Below, in pieces: positions 24,001-32,520 of a stretch of DNA of 64,000 nucleotides (positions are counted from its first letter, which is position 1; every line of letters starts with the position of its first letter). This stretch comes from Terriglobia bacterium (lineage in GTDB: Bacteria; Acidobacteriota; Terriglobia; Bryobacterales; Bryobacteraceae). The position numbers and the translations under genes were made by a program. The stretch covers positions 1 through 64,000 of the forward strand of contig JAIQEX010000020.1 in NCBI GenBank assembly GCA_020073615.1. The letters run 5' to 3'. The notes under the pieces were generated by a model. That model was not told the DNA's origin. It made no database searches and saw only the letters and a list, made by a program, of their open reading frames with translations.

Positions 24001-24954
24001 TGCTCGCCGGAGCTTTCGACGGTGACGCGGTGGCAGATTGGCGGGGCGGGCGGCGGGGATGCGGACGTTCCGGCGCAACCGTCATTCGGCCTGGGGGCGG
24101 GGCAGAGCGGCGGAACGGTCGAGTTGAGCGGCATCTCGTTTACGGACCTGACGAACACGCGATCGGTTACGTCGGCCACTTTGACGCTGCACTACTGGGA
24201 CGAACTACAGGGAACACCGGCGATCGGTCTGGCGAATGCGATGGGGGCGGGCGACCTATCGCTGAGCCTGAATGCGGCCGGGCCGGGAGCAGTTGGGAGC
24301 ATTCTCCAGATTGAACGCGAGATTCTGCGGGTGGAGGAAGTGACCGACAACGGCACCGGATACCGGGTAACGCGTGGCGTTCATGGCAGCCAGACGGCCG
24401 CGCACGCGGCACAGACGCCGGTCTATCATCTGGCGAGTAAGACGGTCATAACGCCCTTTCCCCAAGAGTTCTTTGGCAGCGCGTACAGCGGAAGTTGGGG
24501 TTATTCCATCCTTCTGCCGGATGTAAGAGTCGGCAGCGCCGAACTGTTCGTTACGAATTCGAAAGGGAACAGCACGGCGGGAAGCATCTTTCTGACACAC
24601 AACGACGACAGCGGGCTGCGGACGCTCTCGGGCGGGCAGTACTCGATCCAGGTGGACGGATATCTGGCGGTGGATCAATCGGTGGCGCCGGCTTTGGTGG
24701 TGGAATCGTCACACGCGGTGCGGGACGTGTTCGCCATTCTCGGGACGGCAGCGGATGCGCCGGTGCAACTAGAGCTGAAGGCCGATGGCGCGCCGTACTG
24801 CACGTTGAGCTTCGCGGCGGGGATGATTGTTTCAAACAGCGTGAGCGGCACGACGCTGGCGCCGCTCACATCGGGGGCGAAGGTGACTTTGTCGGTAGTG
24901 TCGGTGGGCCAGACCTATCCGGGCGCGGACCTCACCGTACTGATCCGACTGTGA
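21073..24954 (+). CDS. Large tail-tip protein: gpL-like Cys domain joined to a gpJ-like hub
   Basis: The 1293-aa protein begins at MQAISDLKEQAVTD. Residues to about 165 look like a DUF2163/gpL-like N-terminus (LLVFDCLLPNGQTEHWSTHR). A four-cysteine segment at about residues 155-220 (RCPWEF; YYRCGYSAG; TSCGYTRSDCQARG; NRFGGLEF) matches the Fe-S-binding C-terminal motif of lambda gpL. It is followed by a long hub region of gpJ type (YNDFVPMVYGTAWYAPTVVF; LLGIGEMQGVLTVLVNDVEI; DRLTVEF-like strands). After about residue 700 come repeated Ig/FnIII-like modules. Lambda encodes L and J separately, so this is a fusion or an independent architecture. It probably forms the baseplate hub and host-contact structure. 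Confidence 0.7.
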   Translation: MQAISDLKEQAVTDTPLLVFDCLLPNGQTEHWSTHRVTVPGKTYEARVMQHSAFDIQTASDQGIDGSPRISVVLANADSHFSEIAREIGWKGARLTAGFLFYDLRNDVPLTDVAVVFQGTCNPPDEIKESTFRVTAINRMNLQRLLLPQVRIQRRCPWEFPATEDQRTEAVDGGVHGKYSRYYRCGYSAGVSGGTGLLNGGGPFTSCGYTRSDCQARGMLNRFGGLEFIPPAIAVRSYGKDWSTSAVAVNQARYNDFVPMVYGTAWYAPTVVFARNDGNLTRMEVLLGIGEMQGVLTVLVNDVEIPMGVSGTNMTGTGWYNVMTLGTRDGNFDNNFLDASGKPVGDPYGSMAYLSVVVPNRLNSGTSAPSVKVLAQGLKVPVYAADGTYLGEQFSSNPAWILQDVLRRSGWESAEIDTTSFAVAAAYCDEAIQAKDLNGNAIELSRFQCNVVLQSRRSAGDLVRGIRNTARLFLTYGPGGALQLGVENTAALEQPSKAAGSNSKESLDGGWPSYEFGDGSNGYSGILRRQNGEPSITLTSRGIADTPNRLTVEFQDALNGYQQDSYSMVDADDVALAGQEVSKTLAALGLPNYDQAARILKFNLDKTVRGNTYIAFDTSVKAFGIRPGDLITVTYLKEGFNRQPFRVLKISPATNYRTSTITAQIHDDAWYADTNGQTTSGTGAAQQGGTGIGVPKPLMGSVVDDDGEIEFGVEETSEASGDGTAEASVSVSFIPPAMATAAGPGIPLISLITNVGAGGTLKSGETLYYAVSGSDGAGNESGLSFIVRAVIASDGSAVTLSGLSFAAGTSAFQVYRGTTPAQLFRIASDQAVASEFTDTGLAKQLIAPPDASFDHANFYWRMELQPESGVTAHAATMVGNGALEMTANEYRGMTVRITRGNGAGQERTIAANDATSLTIAPPWVVEPDAGSSFAVAESGWHFGALTKSSPVQFAIPNRPGEVVQISGRAANVNDVECSPELSTVTRWQIGGAGGGDADVPAQPSFGLGAGQSGGTVELSGISFTDLTNTRSVTSATLTLHYWDELQGTPAIGLANAMGAGDLSLSLNAAGPGAVGSILQIEREILRVEEVTDNGTGYRVTRGVHGSQTAAHAAQTPVYHLASKTVITPFPQEFFGSAYSGSWGYSILLPDVRVGSAELFVTNSKGNSTAGSIFLTHNDDSGLRTLSGGQYSIQVDGYLAVDQSVAPALVVESSHAVRDVFAILGTAADAPVQLELKADGAPYCTLSFAAGMIVSNSVSGTTLAPLTSGAKVTLSVVSVGQTYPGADLTVLIRL

Positions 24955-27650
24955 TGGAACAGCTTACTAAGTTGCGGCCGGACCGCGACCTGCAATGTTA
25001 CTTTCACCGGCCTTCGTCGGCAGCGGCTCTGAGCGAAGCCAGCGCGAGCGGCTTTACGGTGTCGGGATGCTGGCGCCAGCAGTTCGACTGGGCAGTAGTG
25101 GAGTGGAACCGGGACAATGTCTTCGAGCATCCCGCTCTGCGCAACCTGCCCGACGGCGACTTGAGCAGCCTGCATCTCACCTACGAGGAAGCGCGCAGCA
25201 ACTGCGTAGGTCTCGATTCCAATCTTTACCCGACAGTGGAATGGCCGTATCTCAGGATTTGGGCCGATTCGAACGGGGTCGAGGCGCTTTACGAAGTGCC
25301 GCTCAAGAATCACGCGACGGCGACGGGCGGCAGCTACACGGCAGCAACGGCGGAATTCGAACTGGAAGGCACGCCGGCGGCGGGGGATTACATCGAGCTG
25401 GCCTGGCTGGATCAACATTTCAATTACCGGGTCGGGGCGGGCGACACATTGGAAAGCGCTGCCGGCGCGCTGGCGGCCATTATCACGGCCAACCAGGCCG
25501 CCGGCGGAGTCAGCGCATCGGCGGACGGGGCGCGGATTGTGCTGACATACCTCGGGGCGCCGGGCTCGAATGGAAACCGGATCGGCGTGTATGGGACCGT
25601 ACATGGCGTGGCGACCGAGAACTGGGCACCCTGGTGGAACACTTTCAGCGGCGGAACATCGCCCGACCGATGGCGAGTGGATCTGGATTTCAGCAACCTG
25701 CGGGACGTGAATGGGACGCAGGTTCCGACCTCGAGCGTTCGGAAGATGCGATGGACCTGGGCCGCCGATTTACAGACGGGGGACTTCGCGCGTAGCGAGT
25801 TCGCGGTTGTGGTTACGAACTGGACGGTCACGGGGACGAACCTGCTGTACGAGGTGGCGGGTCCGGGCAGCAGGCGGATTGAAGACGATGCGCCGGATGT
25901 CTCGTATGCGGGAGCGTGGACGGAAGAGCGTGGCAATTATTCGGGCGGATCAATCCGCTGGACTGCGACGCCGGGGGCGCAATTGCGCTGCACCTACACG
26001 GCGGGAGCGGCGCATACTTTGTACCTGGGAACACGGCGCGCGGATGCGGGCGGGCGGATCACGGTGCAGGTGGATGCGAATCCGTCGGAGACGGTGGATT
26101 TGAAGCTGAGCGGCGAAGACGTACTGGTGCGAGTTCCATTGGGACAGTTGACGGCACAAAGCCATGCCGTCACGATCACGCACAGCGGCAGCCCGGGATC
26201 GTACTTTTACTTTGACTTCATCGAGGTTGCGATACCGACTAATGTTGTGCCGTCATTCGGCGCGGTGGCGACGACTACGCTGGCTACCGATTGGGACACG
26301 GACCACTCCATTGCGATCGCTCCGCAGAGGACGGCATGGCTGCTCCAGACACTCGGCTTTCATGGCCGAGCCAACCATTACGCGGGGGCGCTGTGGTTTT
26401 ACGAGCTGTGCCGGCCCGGCCAGCAATACGCGGCAGGAACGGTCACGTTCGCGGGTGCCCCGGAATTCGGGAAGACGACGCAGGTTGTCGTGGGGCAATC
26501 CCCAATGACCCATGTAAACCTGATCGGCGACACGGCAGAGAGCGTGGCGAAATGTTTCGAGTTGCTGATCAACGCCGGATCGACCGGCGTGTGGGCAAGA
26601 GTGGAGGGCGCGACGCTCACGATCACGGCGCGCGCCATGGGGACCGAGGGCAACGGCACTGGTCTTTCGGCGAGCACCGGCAGCACGGGGTTCAGCGCCA
26701 TGGCAAGCGGCCCCGTGCTTGCGGGCGGCGTGGACGGGCGGTGGCAGACAGATCTGACTGCCGTGCCGCGCATGAACCGCGCGGCGCGCGACTGGAGTCG
26801 CAGCTATTTTCGGGCGTTGAAGGGCTACGGAATCGGCGTGGCGGCGGGGTTCAGCATGGAATTGCAGCACGGGGACGACAGCGTGGCGGCGGGGATCGCC
26901 CAGAGGTATCCGAATGGCGACGCGGCATGGCTGAATACTCCGGCATTGCAGACGAATTTCGGACCGGCCACCACAGCGTTCTGGAAGCAGGCCTATGCGG
27001 ACATGGCGGGGGTGATGGCGGACGCGGCGGTGCCGCCGTATCTGCAATTCGGCGAGGTGCAGTGGTGGTACTTCGCGGCTGCGTCGGGGATGCCGTTTTA
27101 CGATGCGTACACGACGAGCTCGTTCCAAGCGGCATACGGGCGGCCGATGACGGTCATCACGAGCCAGAACGCGGATCCCGGTCCGCTGGCGCAGGAGTGC
27201 GCGTTGTTGCCGAAGCTCATCGGCGAATTCACGGATGCGATCGCGGATTTCGTGCGGCAGACGTATCCCGACGCACGTTTTGAGGTGCTGTATCCGCCGG
27301 ACGTGAACGACACGCCGCTCAACAAGATCATCAATTTTCCAGCATCCTATTGGACACCGGCGAACCTGGCTTGCCTGAAGACGGAGAACTTTACCTACAC
27401 GGGCGACCGGAACCTGGACAAAGCGCGCGAGTCCATTGTGTTGCCGATGCGTAACGGGTTTCCGCCCTCACAGGCGAGCCACCTGGTAGGGATTGGCGAA
27501 TACACTACGCCGTGGCAGAAGGAACAACGGCTGGCACTCGGCGCGGGAGTGGAATCGATCGTTTTGTTTGCACTGGACCAGTTTTGTTTGATCGGTTACG
27601 ACTTGCCGCTGGATCGCGGTGCCCGCCGGGCCCTATTCATGGGCCGGTAG
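24954..27650 (+). CDS. Tail fibre / tailspike-like protein with possible glycosidase-type C-terminal domain
   Basis: The 898-aa protein starts at MEQLTKLRPDRDLQC, its ATG overlapping the previous TGA; the 1051-aa track ORF is extended in the wrong frame. The N-terminus has a cysteine and Trp-rich stretch (GFTVSGCWRQQFDWAVVEWN). The middle has beta-sandwich modules (GGSIRWTATPGAQLRCTYTA), and two segments (residues about 125-210 and 480-560) resemble one another (AAGDYIELAWLDQ..; GKTTQVVVGQSPMTHVNLIG). The last 320 residues look like an alpha/beta barrel with aromatic acidic patches (FGEVQWWYFAAASGMPFYDA; TYPDARFEVLYPPDVNDTPL), reminiscent of GTA and phage glycoside-hydrolase-like ends. Catalysis is not proven. 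It is the last gene of the cluster and overlaps the convergent ligase gene by 18 bases. Confidence 0.65.
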   Translation: MEQLTKLRPDRDLQCYFHRPSSAAALSEASASGFTVSGCWRQQFDWAVVEWNRDNVFEHPALRNLPDGDLSSLHLTYEEARSNCVGLDSNLYPTVEWPYLRIWADSNGVEALYEVPLKNHATATGGSYTAATAEFELEGTPAAGDYIELAWLDQHFNYRVGAGDTLESAAGALAAIITANQAAGGVSASADGARIVLTYLGAPGSNGNRIGVYGTVHGVATENWAPWWNTFSGGTSPDRWRVDLDFSNLRDVNGTQVPTSSVRKMRWTWAADLQTGDFARSEFAVVVTNWTVTGTNLLYEVAGPGSRRIEDDAPDVSYAGAWTEERGNYSGGSIRWTATPGAQLRCTYTAGAAHTLYLGTRRADAGGRITVQVDANPSETVDLKLSGEDVLVRVPLGQLTAQSHAVTITHSGSPGSYFYFDFIEVAIPTNVVPSFGAVATTTLATDWDTDHSIAIAPQRTAWLLQTLGFHGRANHYAGALWFYELCRPGQQYAAGTVTFAGAPEFGKTTQVVVGQSPMTHVNLIGDTAESVAKCFELLINAGSTGVWARVEGATLTITARAMGTEGNGTGLSASTGSTGFSAMASGPVLAGGVDGRWQTDLTAVPRMNRAARDWSRSYFRALKGYGIGVAAGFSMELQHGDDSVAAGIAQRYPNGDAAWLNTPALQTNFGPATTAFWKQAYADMAGVMADAAVPPYLQFGEVQWWYFAAASGMPFYDAYTTSSFQAAYGRPMTVITSQNADPGPLAQECALLPKLIGEFTDAIADFVRQTYPDARFEVLYPPDVNDTPLNKIINFPASYWTPANLACLKTENFTYTGDRNLDKARESIVLPMRNGFPPSQASHLVGIGEYTTPWQKEQRLALGAGVESIVLFALDQFCLIGYDLPLDRGARRALFMGR

Positions 27651-28901
27651 AGCTCCGCGGGCGAAAAGATCCTTTTCCAAGGCCAGATAGCCACACGCCA
27701 CAACCACCAGGAACATGGTGAGCACCTCAGTATCGCCCAAATTGTATTCCACAACGCCTTCACCCATGGTCGCCAGGACAACGGCAATGCCGCCCTGGAG
27801 CAAGAACCGGCGGTCGCTCAGTCCGGGCGGCAGGGCGCGCAGACCTCGCCAGAAATCCACGAGTATCCGGATCAGCATCCACATCATGACCAGCATGGTC
27901 GGGATCCCGCGCTCGGCGGCGTACTGAATATAGATGTTGTGCATGTGTCCGTACCAGCCGCTGGGCAAAGGGCGCGGAATATCGGCGGGGATGTAATCGT
28001 CGAAATGCGGGTTGACCAGCCGGTTGACTTCTTCCGGCCCGAGGCCCAGGAGCGGGTGCTTCTCGATCATCCGAATTCCGGTGCGCCAGGACACAATGCG
28101 GAACCGATTGGAATCGACCTCACGCGGCTGAAGGATGGAGGTAAAGCGCTCACGAATGGCGGGAGGAGACACCACGAACGCCAGGACCACCACCACCGGC
28201 ACGAGGAGCACCAGCCGCCGCTTCCAAAACCAGACAAGATAAAGACCGGCCCCCGCCGTGCATAGCCAAATGGCGCGCGTCTCGCCCAGCAGCACCGCGA
28301 AAGACATGAGCACGGCGGAAAGAATCCAAACCCACGACCTCTTGCGCGCGCCGGGCGCGAAAAACAGAAATGCGCCGAGCATGATCAGGGCGAACATCTC
28401 CTCGGCGGAATAGGTATTCCAATGACTGGTGAAACCTGTTATGCGCTCGGATACGTAGTAGTTATAGAAGTCGCGGCCCAAGCCGTGGACGCCCGACTGA
28501 TGAGCCTGGTGAATTTTGGCGGCGAACTGCACGAACCCACGGACGGCGCTGATGCTGCCGATTCCGGCCCACGTGAGAAACAGCCACCGGACGACCATGA
28601 TGTCCCGCAGCGTGGAGAAGACAATCAGTAGTTCAGAGAAAACGAGAAACTTGCGTACCTGTGGATAGCCCACCATGAGGGGGGCCGGAGAGAACGCCCA
28701 GGAGAGCAGAGTCCCGAGTATGAACAGCGCGAGAGGCAGCTTGATGCGCGGCAGGCGCAGTGGGTCGCCGGAAAAAAAAAGGGCAGCGAGCGCGAGGCCC
28801 AACAGGATCTGGGAGACCGCGATGGAGAACATGATGGAAGCGGCGGAGCCGAACGTCAGCCAACGGGCGGCGCGCGACATCAAGGAATCCGGGGGGGACA
28901 T
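27633..28901 (-). CDS. O-antigen ligase / polymerase family membrane protein (Wzy_C)
   Basis: The 422-aa protein has about eleven predicted membrane helices and, in a large periplasmic loop, the Wzy_C signature: RFRIVSWRTGIRMIEKHPLL, GLGPEEV and MHNIYIQYAAERGIPTML. Family members join O-antigen to the lipid A core or polymerise surface glycans. asnB and the ArnT-like transferase on the other side of the phage cluster suggest a surface-polysaccharide neighbourhood that the phage cluster now splits. The chosen ATG (28901) has no clear ribosome site; ATG 28880 (MSRAARWL) is an alternative. Confidence 0.85.
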   Translation of the reverse strand: MSPPDSLMSRAARWLTFGSAASIMFSIAVSQILLGLALAALFFSGDPLRLPRIKLPLALFILGTLLSWAFSPAPLMVGYPQVRKFLVFSELLIVFSTLRDIMVVRWLFLTWAGIGSISAVRGFVQFAAKIHQAHQSGVHGLGRDFYNYYVSERITGFTSHWNTYSAEEMFALIMLGAFLFFAPGARKRSWVWILSAVLMSFAVLLGETRAIWLCTAGAGLYLVWFWKRRLVLLVPVVVVLAFVVSPPAIRERFTSILQPREVDSNRFRIVSWRTGIRMIEKHPLLGLGPEEVNRLVNPHFDDYIPADIPRPLPSGWYGHMHNIYIQYAAERGIPTMLVMMWMLIRILVDFWRGLRALPPGLSDRRFLLQGGIAVVLATMGEGVVEYNLGDTEVLTMFLVVVACGYLALEKDLFARGALPAHE

Positions 28902-28943
28902 GGAAATAGAACTTCAGTATGCCAGAGCCGGGAGGGGGCCGCG

Positions 28944-31277
28944 ATGAAGGGAAAAATTCTGGGAGCGGTAATCCTCGCGCTGATCGCGATGCCCGCTTTT
29001 GGCCAGGTGCGCGGGCGATTCGACGCGCGGGCCGCCGTGAACATGGACGCCGTGGCGAGGGATGCGGCAAGCCGGCCCCCAGCGGCGCGGGCACGGATGG
29101 AAGTGCACAAGCCGCAACGCGTCACGCGGCCGGCGAATCGAGTAGCCGCCACGGTTACTTCCCACGCGGCGGAAAGTCCCTCGGCGACCGCCGCCAGTGT
29201 GACGCCGAATGTGAGCGGTTTTCAGGGATTGGCGGACAATTTCACGGCCATTCCGCCGGATACCGATGGCGCCGTCAGCCCGCAGTATGTAGTGACGATG
29301 CTGAATACGCAGGTGCTGATTCAAGATCGCAGCGGCGCTACGAGAGAGAACTATCCGATCGACCTCAACAGTTTCTGGTCGGCGCTCGGGACGTTTACCG
29401 ACACCTTCGATCCCCGCATCTACTACGACGCGGCCAGCCAGCGTTGGATCGCATCGGCGGCGGTGAACGGCCAAAGCCAAGCATCGGCGTTACTGGTCGG
29501 CGTATCCCGGACCGACGATCCGGGGGGCAACTGGGACCAGTTCATGATCAACGTAAACGCGACCGGCACGCCTTCCACGTCGGCGGTTTGGGGAGATTAT
29601 CCGGTGTTGGGCTTTAACGGAAATTGGGTGGTGGTCTCGCTGAACCTGTTCCAGGTCCGAGGCCGTGGCGATTACCAGTCCACCAACCTATATGTTTTCG
29701 ATAAGTCCGCGCTCTACCAAGGCGGGCAGGATCCGTTCAAAGTGTTCCCCGACGATCAGGGCGAGTTCATTCCGGCCAGGGATTTCGATGGCCTGCCGAA
29801 CACGCTCTACCTGGTGCAGGCATTTGCGGGGGACGTAGGGTTCGCCGATGGAGCCGGCACCATCCGGATCAGCAAAATCACCGGTGCGGTGGGCGCGGAA
29901 TCGTTCAGCGGTGGCAACGGCGGCACAATCACGATCAACGATCCATGGTCCGACAGCGGCCCCACCGATTCGACCGGCGCTCCGCTTGATTTCGCACCGC
30001 AATTGGGCACGACGGCCAGGATCGACACCGGCGACAGCCGCTTGCAGAACTGTGTGTTGCGCGGCGGCACAATCTGGTGCAGCCACACGATTTTTCTTCC
30101 CCTGACAGGGCCCACGCGCGCGGCGGTGCAATGGTTTCAAATGAACCCGGCGACGGCCGGAATTCTCCAGCGGGGCCGCATCGACGATTCCAGCAGCACC
30201 AACTTTTACGCCTACCCCTCGATCGCCGTGAACAAGAACAACGACGTGCTGATCGGGTACAACCGCTTCAGCGCGAACGACTACCCGAGCGCCGAGTTTT
30301 CTTTCCGCCTGGCCTCCGATGCGCCGAACACGCTGGAGCCGGAGGTGATGGTCAAAGCCGGCGAGGCTCCCTATGTCGTGACCGGCCGGCAATCGGGGAG
30401 CAATCGCTGGGGCGACTATAGCACCACGATGGTCGACCCGGCGGACGATCTCACTTTCTGGACGATTCAGGAATACGCCGCCGCGCCGCCGCAGGGAAGG
30501 AACGGCAGGTTCGGCACGTGGTGGGCGGCGGTGACGGCTCCCTCCGCCGGGATCTCGCTTCCGCAGCCGTTGTTTCCGTCGCAGGGAATTCTCAATGCGG
30601 CCAGCTTCACGGGAGGCGGCGTAGCGCCGGGAGAAGTCATCACGATATTCGGAAGCAACCTGGGACCGATCGTGCTGCAACAGCCCACAGTGAGCGCGTC
30701 GGGCGTGGTCGGGCGGATTGCGGGCGGCACGAGCGTGCTGTTCGACGGTGTGGCGGCCCCAATGATCGGCGCCCTCGCCGGCCAGGTGAGCGCGGTGGTG
30801 CCCTTTGCGGTTCAGGGAAAAGCGAGCACACAGGTGCAGGTTTCGTTTCTGGGGACGGTCTCCAACCCGATCACCATTCCGGTGGTGGGAACGGCTCCCG
30901 GGATATTCACGCTGAATGAGCAGGGGAAGGGTCCGGGGGCGATTCTGAACCAGGACAGCACGGTGAATTCGGCGGCCAATCCGGCGGCACGCGGCTCGAC
31001 CATTCAGATCTTTGCAACTGGCGGGGGCGTGATACCGGGAGTCACGGAAGGGACGCTGGCTCCGCGGCTATCCGCCAGCCAGATCGCCGCCACGGCGCGA
31101 GTCGGCGGTCTGCCGGCGCCGGTGATATATGCCGGCGTGGCGCCGGGCCTGATCGTGGGCGCGCTACAGGTCAACGTCACGATACCCCAGGGCGTTACTC
31201 CGGGCAGTGCGGTATCGGTGGATATCACCATTGGCGGCGTGACCAGCGCTGCCGGCGTGACGGTAGCGGTGCGCTGA
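28944..31277 (+). CDS. Secreted beta-propeller-like protein with Solibacter C-terminal domain
   Basis: The 777-aa protein starts at MKGKILGAVILALIAMPAFG, a classical signal peptide cut after about residue 20. The large middle part (GLADNFTAIPPDTDGAVSPQ; FDPRIYYDAASQRWIASAAV; NRWGDYSTTMVDPADDLTFW) looks like a sialidase/BNR-type propeller seen in many secreted bacterial proteins. The last ~240 residues (ILNAASFTGGGVAPGEVITI; FGSNLGP; NPAARGSTIQIFATGGG; APVIYAGVAPGLIVGALQVN) fit the TIGR03437 domain that I know from Solibacter. The domain's role is unknown, and so is the substrate. GAGGGGG precedes the ATG. Confidence 0.85.
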   Translation: MKGKILGAVILALIAMPAFGQVRGRFDARAAVNMDAVARDAASRPPAARARMEVHKPQRVTRPANRVAATVTSHAAESPSATAASVTPNVSGFQGLADNFTAIPPDTDGAVSPQYVVTMLNTQVLIQDRSGATRENYPIDLNSFWSALGTFTDTFDPRIYYDAASQRWIASAAVNGQSQASALLVGVSRTDDPGGNWDQFMINVNATGTPSTSAVWGDYPVLGFNGNWVVVSLNLFQVRGRGDYQSTNLYVFDKSALYQGGQDPFKVFPDDQGEFIPARDFDGLPNTLYLVQAFAGDVGFADGAGTIRISKITGAVGAESFSGGNGGTITINDPWSDSGPTDSTGAPLDFAPQLGTTARIDTGDSRLQNCVLRGGTIWCSHTIFLPLTGPTRAAVQWFQMNPATAGILQRGRIDDSSSTNFYAYPSIAVNKNNDVLIGYNRFSANDYPSAEFSFRLASDAPNTLEPEVMVKAGEAPYVVTGRQSGSNRWGDYSTTMVDPADDLTFWTIQEYAAAPPQGRNGRFGTWWAAVTAPSAGISLPQPLFPSQGILNAASFTGGGVAPGEVITIFGSNLGPIVLQQPTVSASGVVGRIAGGTSVLFDGVAAPMIGALAGQVSAVVPFAVQGKASTQVQVSFLGTVSNPITIPVVGTAPGIFTLNEQGKGPGAILNQDSTVNSAANPAARGSTIQIFATGGGVIPGVTEGTLAPRLSASQIAATARVGGLPAPVIYAGVAPGLIVGALQVNVTIPQGVTPGSAVSVDITIGGVTSAAGVTVAVR

Positions 31278-31281
31278 TCGA

Positions 31282-32520
31282 TTATTCGTAGCGCAGGGCC
31301 ACGACGGGATCGAGGCGCGCGGCGCGGCCCGCGGGCCAGATACCGAAGAAGAGGCCCACGCACACGGACACCATGACTCCGGAAACGGCGGCCCACAGCG
31401 GTACGGCCGTCGGCAGATTGGGAAAAATCAAGCCGGCGGCGCGCGAGATGGACCATCCGAGCAGGAGGCCGATGATGCCGCCCAGCGCCGTCAGCACCAC
31501 GGCTTCAGTGAGGAACTGCAGGATGATATCGCCTTTACGTGCGCCCACGGCCTTGCGGATGCCGATTTCGCGGGTGCGTTCGGTGACGCTCATCAGCATG
31601 ATATTCATGACGCCGATGCCGCCCACCAGGAGGCCGATCGAGCTGAGGATCACCATCACCAGCGCCACCGTTGAAGTCACCTGGCGGAATCGTTCGATCA
31701 TCGACTCGGAAGTGGAGATGGAGAAGTTGTCGGGCGCATTAAACGGCACGCGGCGCTCGAGGCGCAACACGGCGCGGATCTCGTCCTGCGCCTGATCCAC
31801 CATGCCGGGGTAGGCGATGACCACCAGCATATGCTCCTTCAAGTTGGGATACAGTTTGCGCATGGTGAAGTACGGGACGAGCACGCGCAAATCCTTCTGG
31901 CCGGGCATGGAAGCGGCGGGGCGATCCATCACGCCGATCACCTCGAGAGAGTGACCGTCCACCTGGATCCACTTCCCGATGGGGTCGGCACTCTCCAGCA
32001 ACTGCCTCTGCACGTCCTCGCCGATGACCGCGACCGGCATGTGATGGGCGCTCTCGGAATCGGTGAAGAAGCGGCCGGCCTTCATGGTAGTGCCGCCGGC
32101 GGCGTAGCCCTCCTCGGTGCCGCCGAGATCGACGTTATAGAGGTCGTTTCCCTTGTAGCGCGCCTTGTGAATGTCGTAGACGGACATGACCATATTCAGG
32201 ATGTAGGGGCTGACATGCTGGACCGAAGGGCAGCGCTCCTGAACGGCGCGCGCATTTTCCAGCGTGAGCGCCTTGCGGCGCAGGATCTCGGGTGTCCAGT
32301 CCGCCATGACGGGCCCTTTCAAGACGATGATGGTGTTCGGGCCGAAGCTGCGCAGCATGCCGGTGATGGCGCCATCCAGGCCGGCGATAATGGAGCCGAC
32401 GCCGATTACCGCGCCGGTGCCGATAATTACTCCCAGCACGGTCAGGAACGAGCGCATCTTGTGCTCGCGCGTGGTGACGAGCGCCAGCCGGATACCGGCA
32501 TTCAACGAAGCTAAGGTCAT
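31282..32520 (-). CDS. ABC transporter permease, MacB/FtsX type
   Basis: The 412-aa permease starts at MTLASLNAGIRLAL. It shows an N-terminal helix (MRSFLTVLGVIIGTGAVIGV), a MacB-type periplasmic domain and three C-terminal helices with GGIGVMNIMLMSVTERTREI and VGARKGDIILQFLTEAVVLT. It is the second of two adjacent permeases and overlaps the first by ATGA, so both halves of a hetero-dimeric transporter (LolC/LolE-like) are probably made together. No ATPase gene is in or near the operon. Confidence 0.92.
   Translation of the reverse strand: MTLASLNAGIRLALVTTREHKMRSFLTVLGVIIGTGAVIGVGSIIAGLDGAITGMLRSFGPNTIIVLKGPVMADWTPEILRRKALTLENARAVQERCPSVQHVSPYILNMVMSVYDIHKARYKGNDLYNVDLGGTEEGYAAGGTTMKAGRFFTDSESAHHMPVAVIGEDVQRQLLESADPIGKWIQVDGHSLEVIGVMDRPAASMPGQKDLRVLVPYFTMRKLYPNLKEHMLVVIAYPGMVDQAQDEIRAVLRLERRVPFNAPDNFSISTSESMIERFRQVTSTVALVMVILSSIGLLVGGIGVMNIMLMSVTERTREIGIRKAVGARKGDIILQFLTEAVVLTALGGIIGLLLGWSISRAAGLIFPNLPTAVPLWAAVSGVMVSVCVGLFFGIWPAGRAARLDPVVALRYE

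Larger units (their letters stand above)
11061..27650 (+). mobile_element. Compact tailed-phage structural cluster: defective prophage or GTA-like element
   Basis: About 15 genes, all on the plus strand and nearly gap-free, run in classical siphovirus order: packaging, portal, scaffold, capsid, connectors, tail tube, chaperone-like ORF, tape-measure candidate, gpM-like genes, gpL/J-like tip and tail fibre. I see no integrase, excisionase, repressor, replication, holin or endolysin gene, and no att-like direct repeats or tRNA at the ends. The left end abuts a terminator. The right end overlaps the convergent O-antigen ligase gene by 18 bases, with no recognisable right border. GC content and codon choice look like the host's. 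A cluster limited to particle and packaging genes is what gene transfer agents have, but a decayed prophage that lost its early and lysis modules would look the same. Confidence 0.85.
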
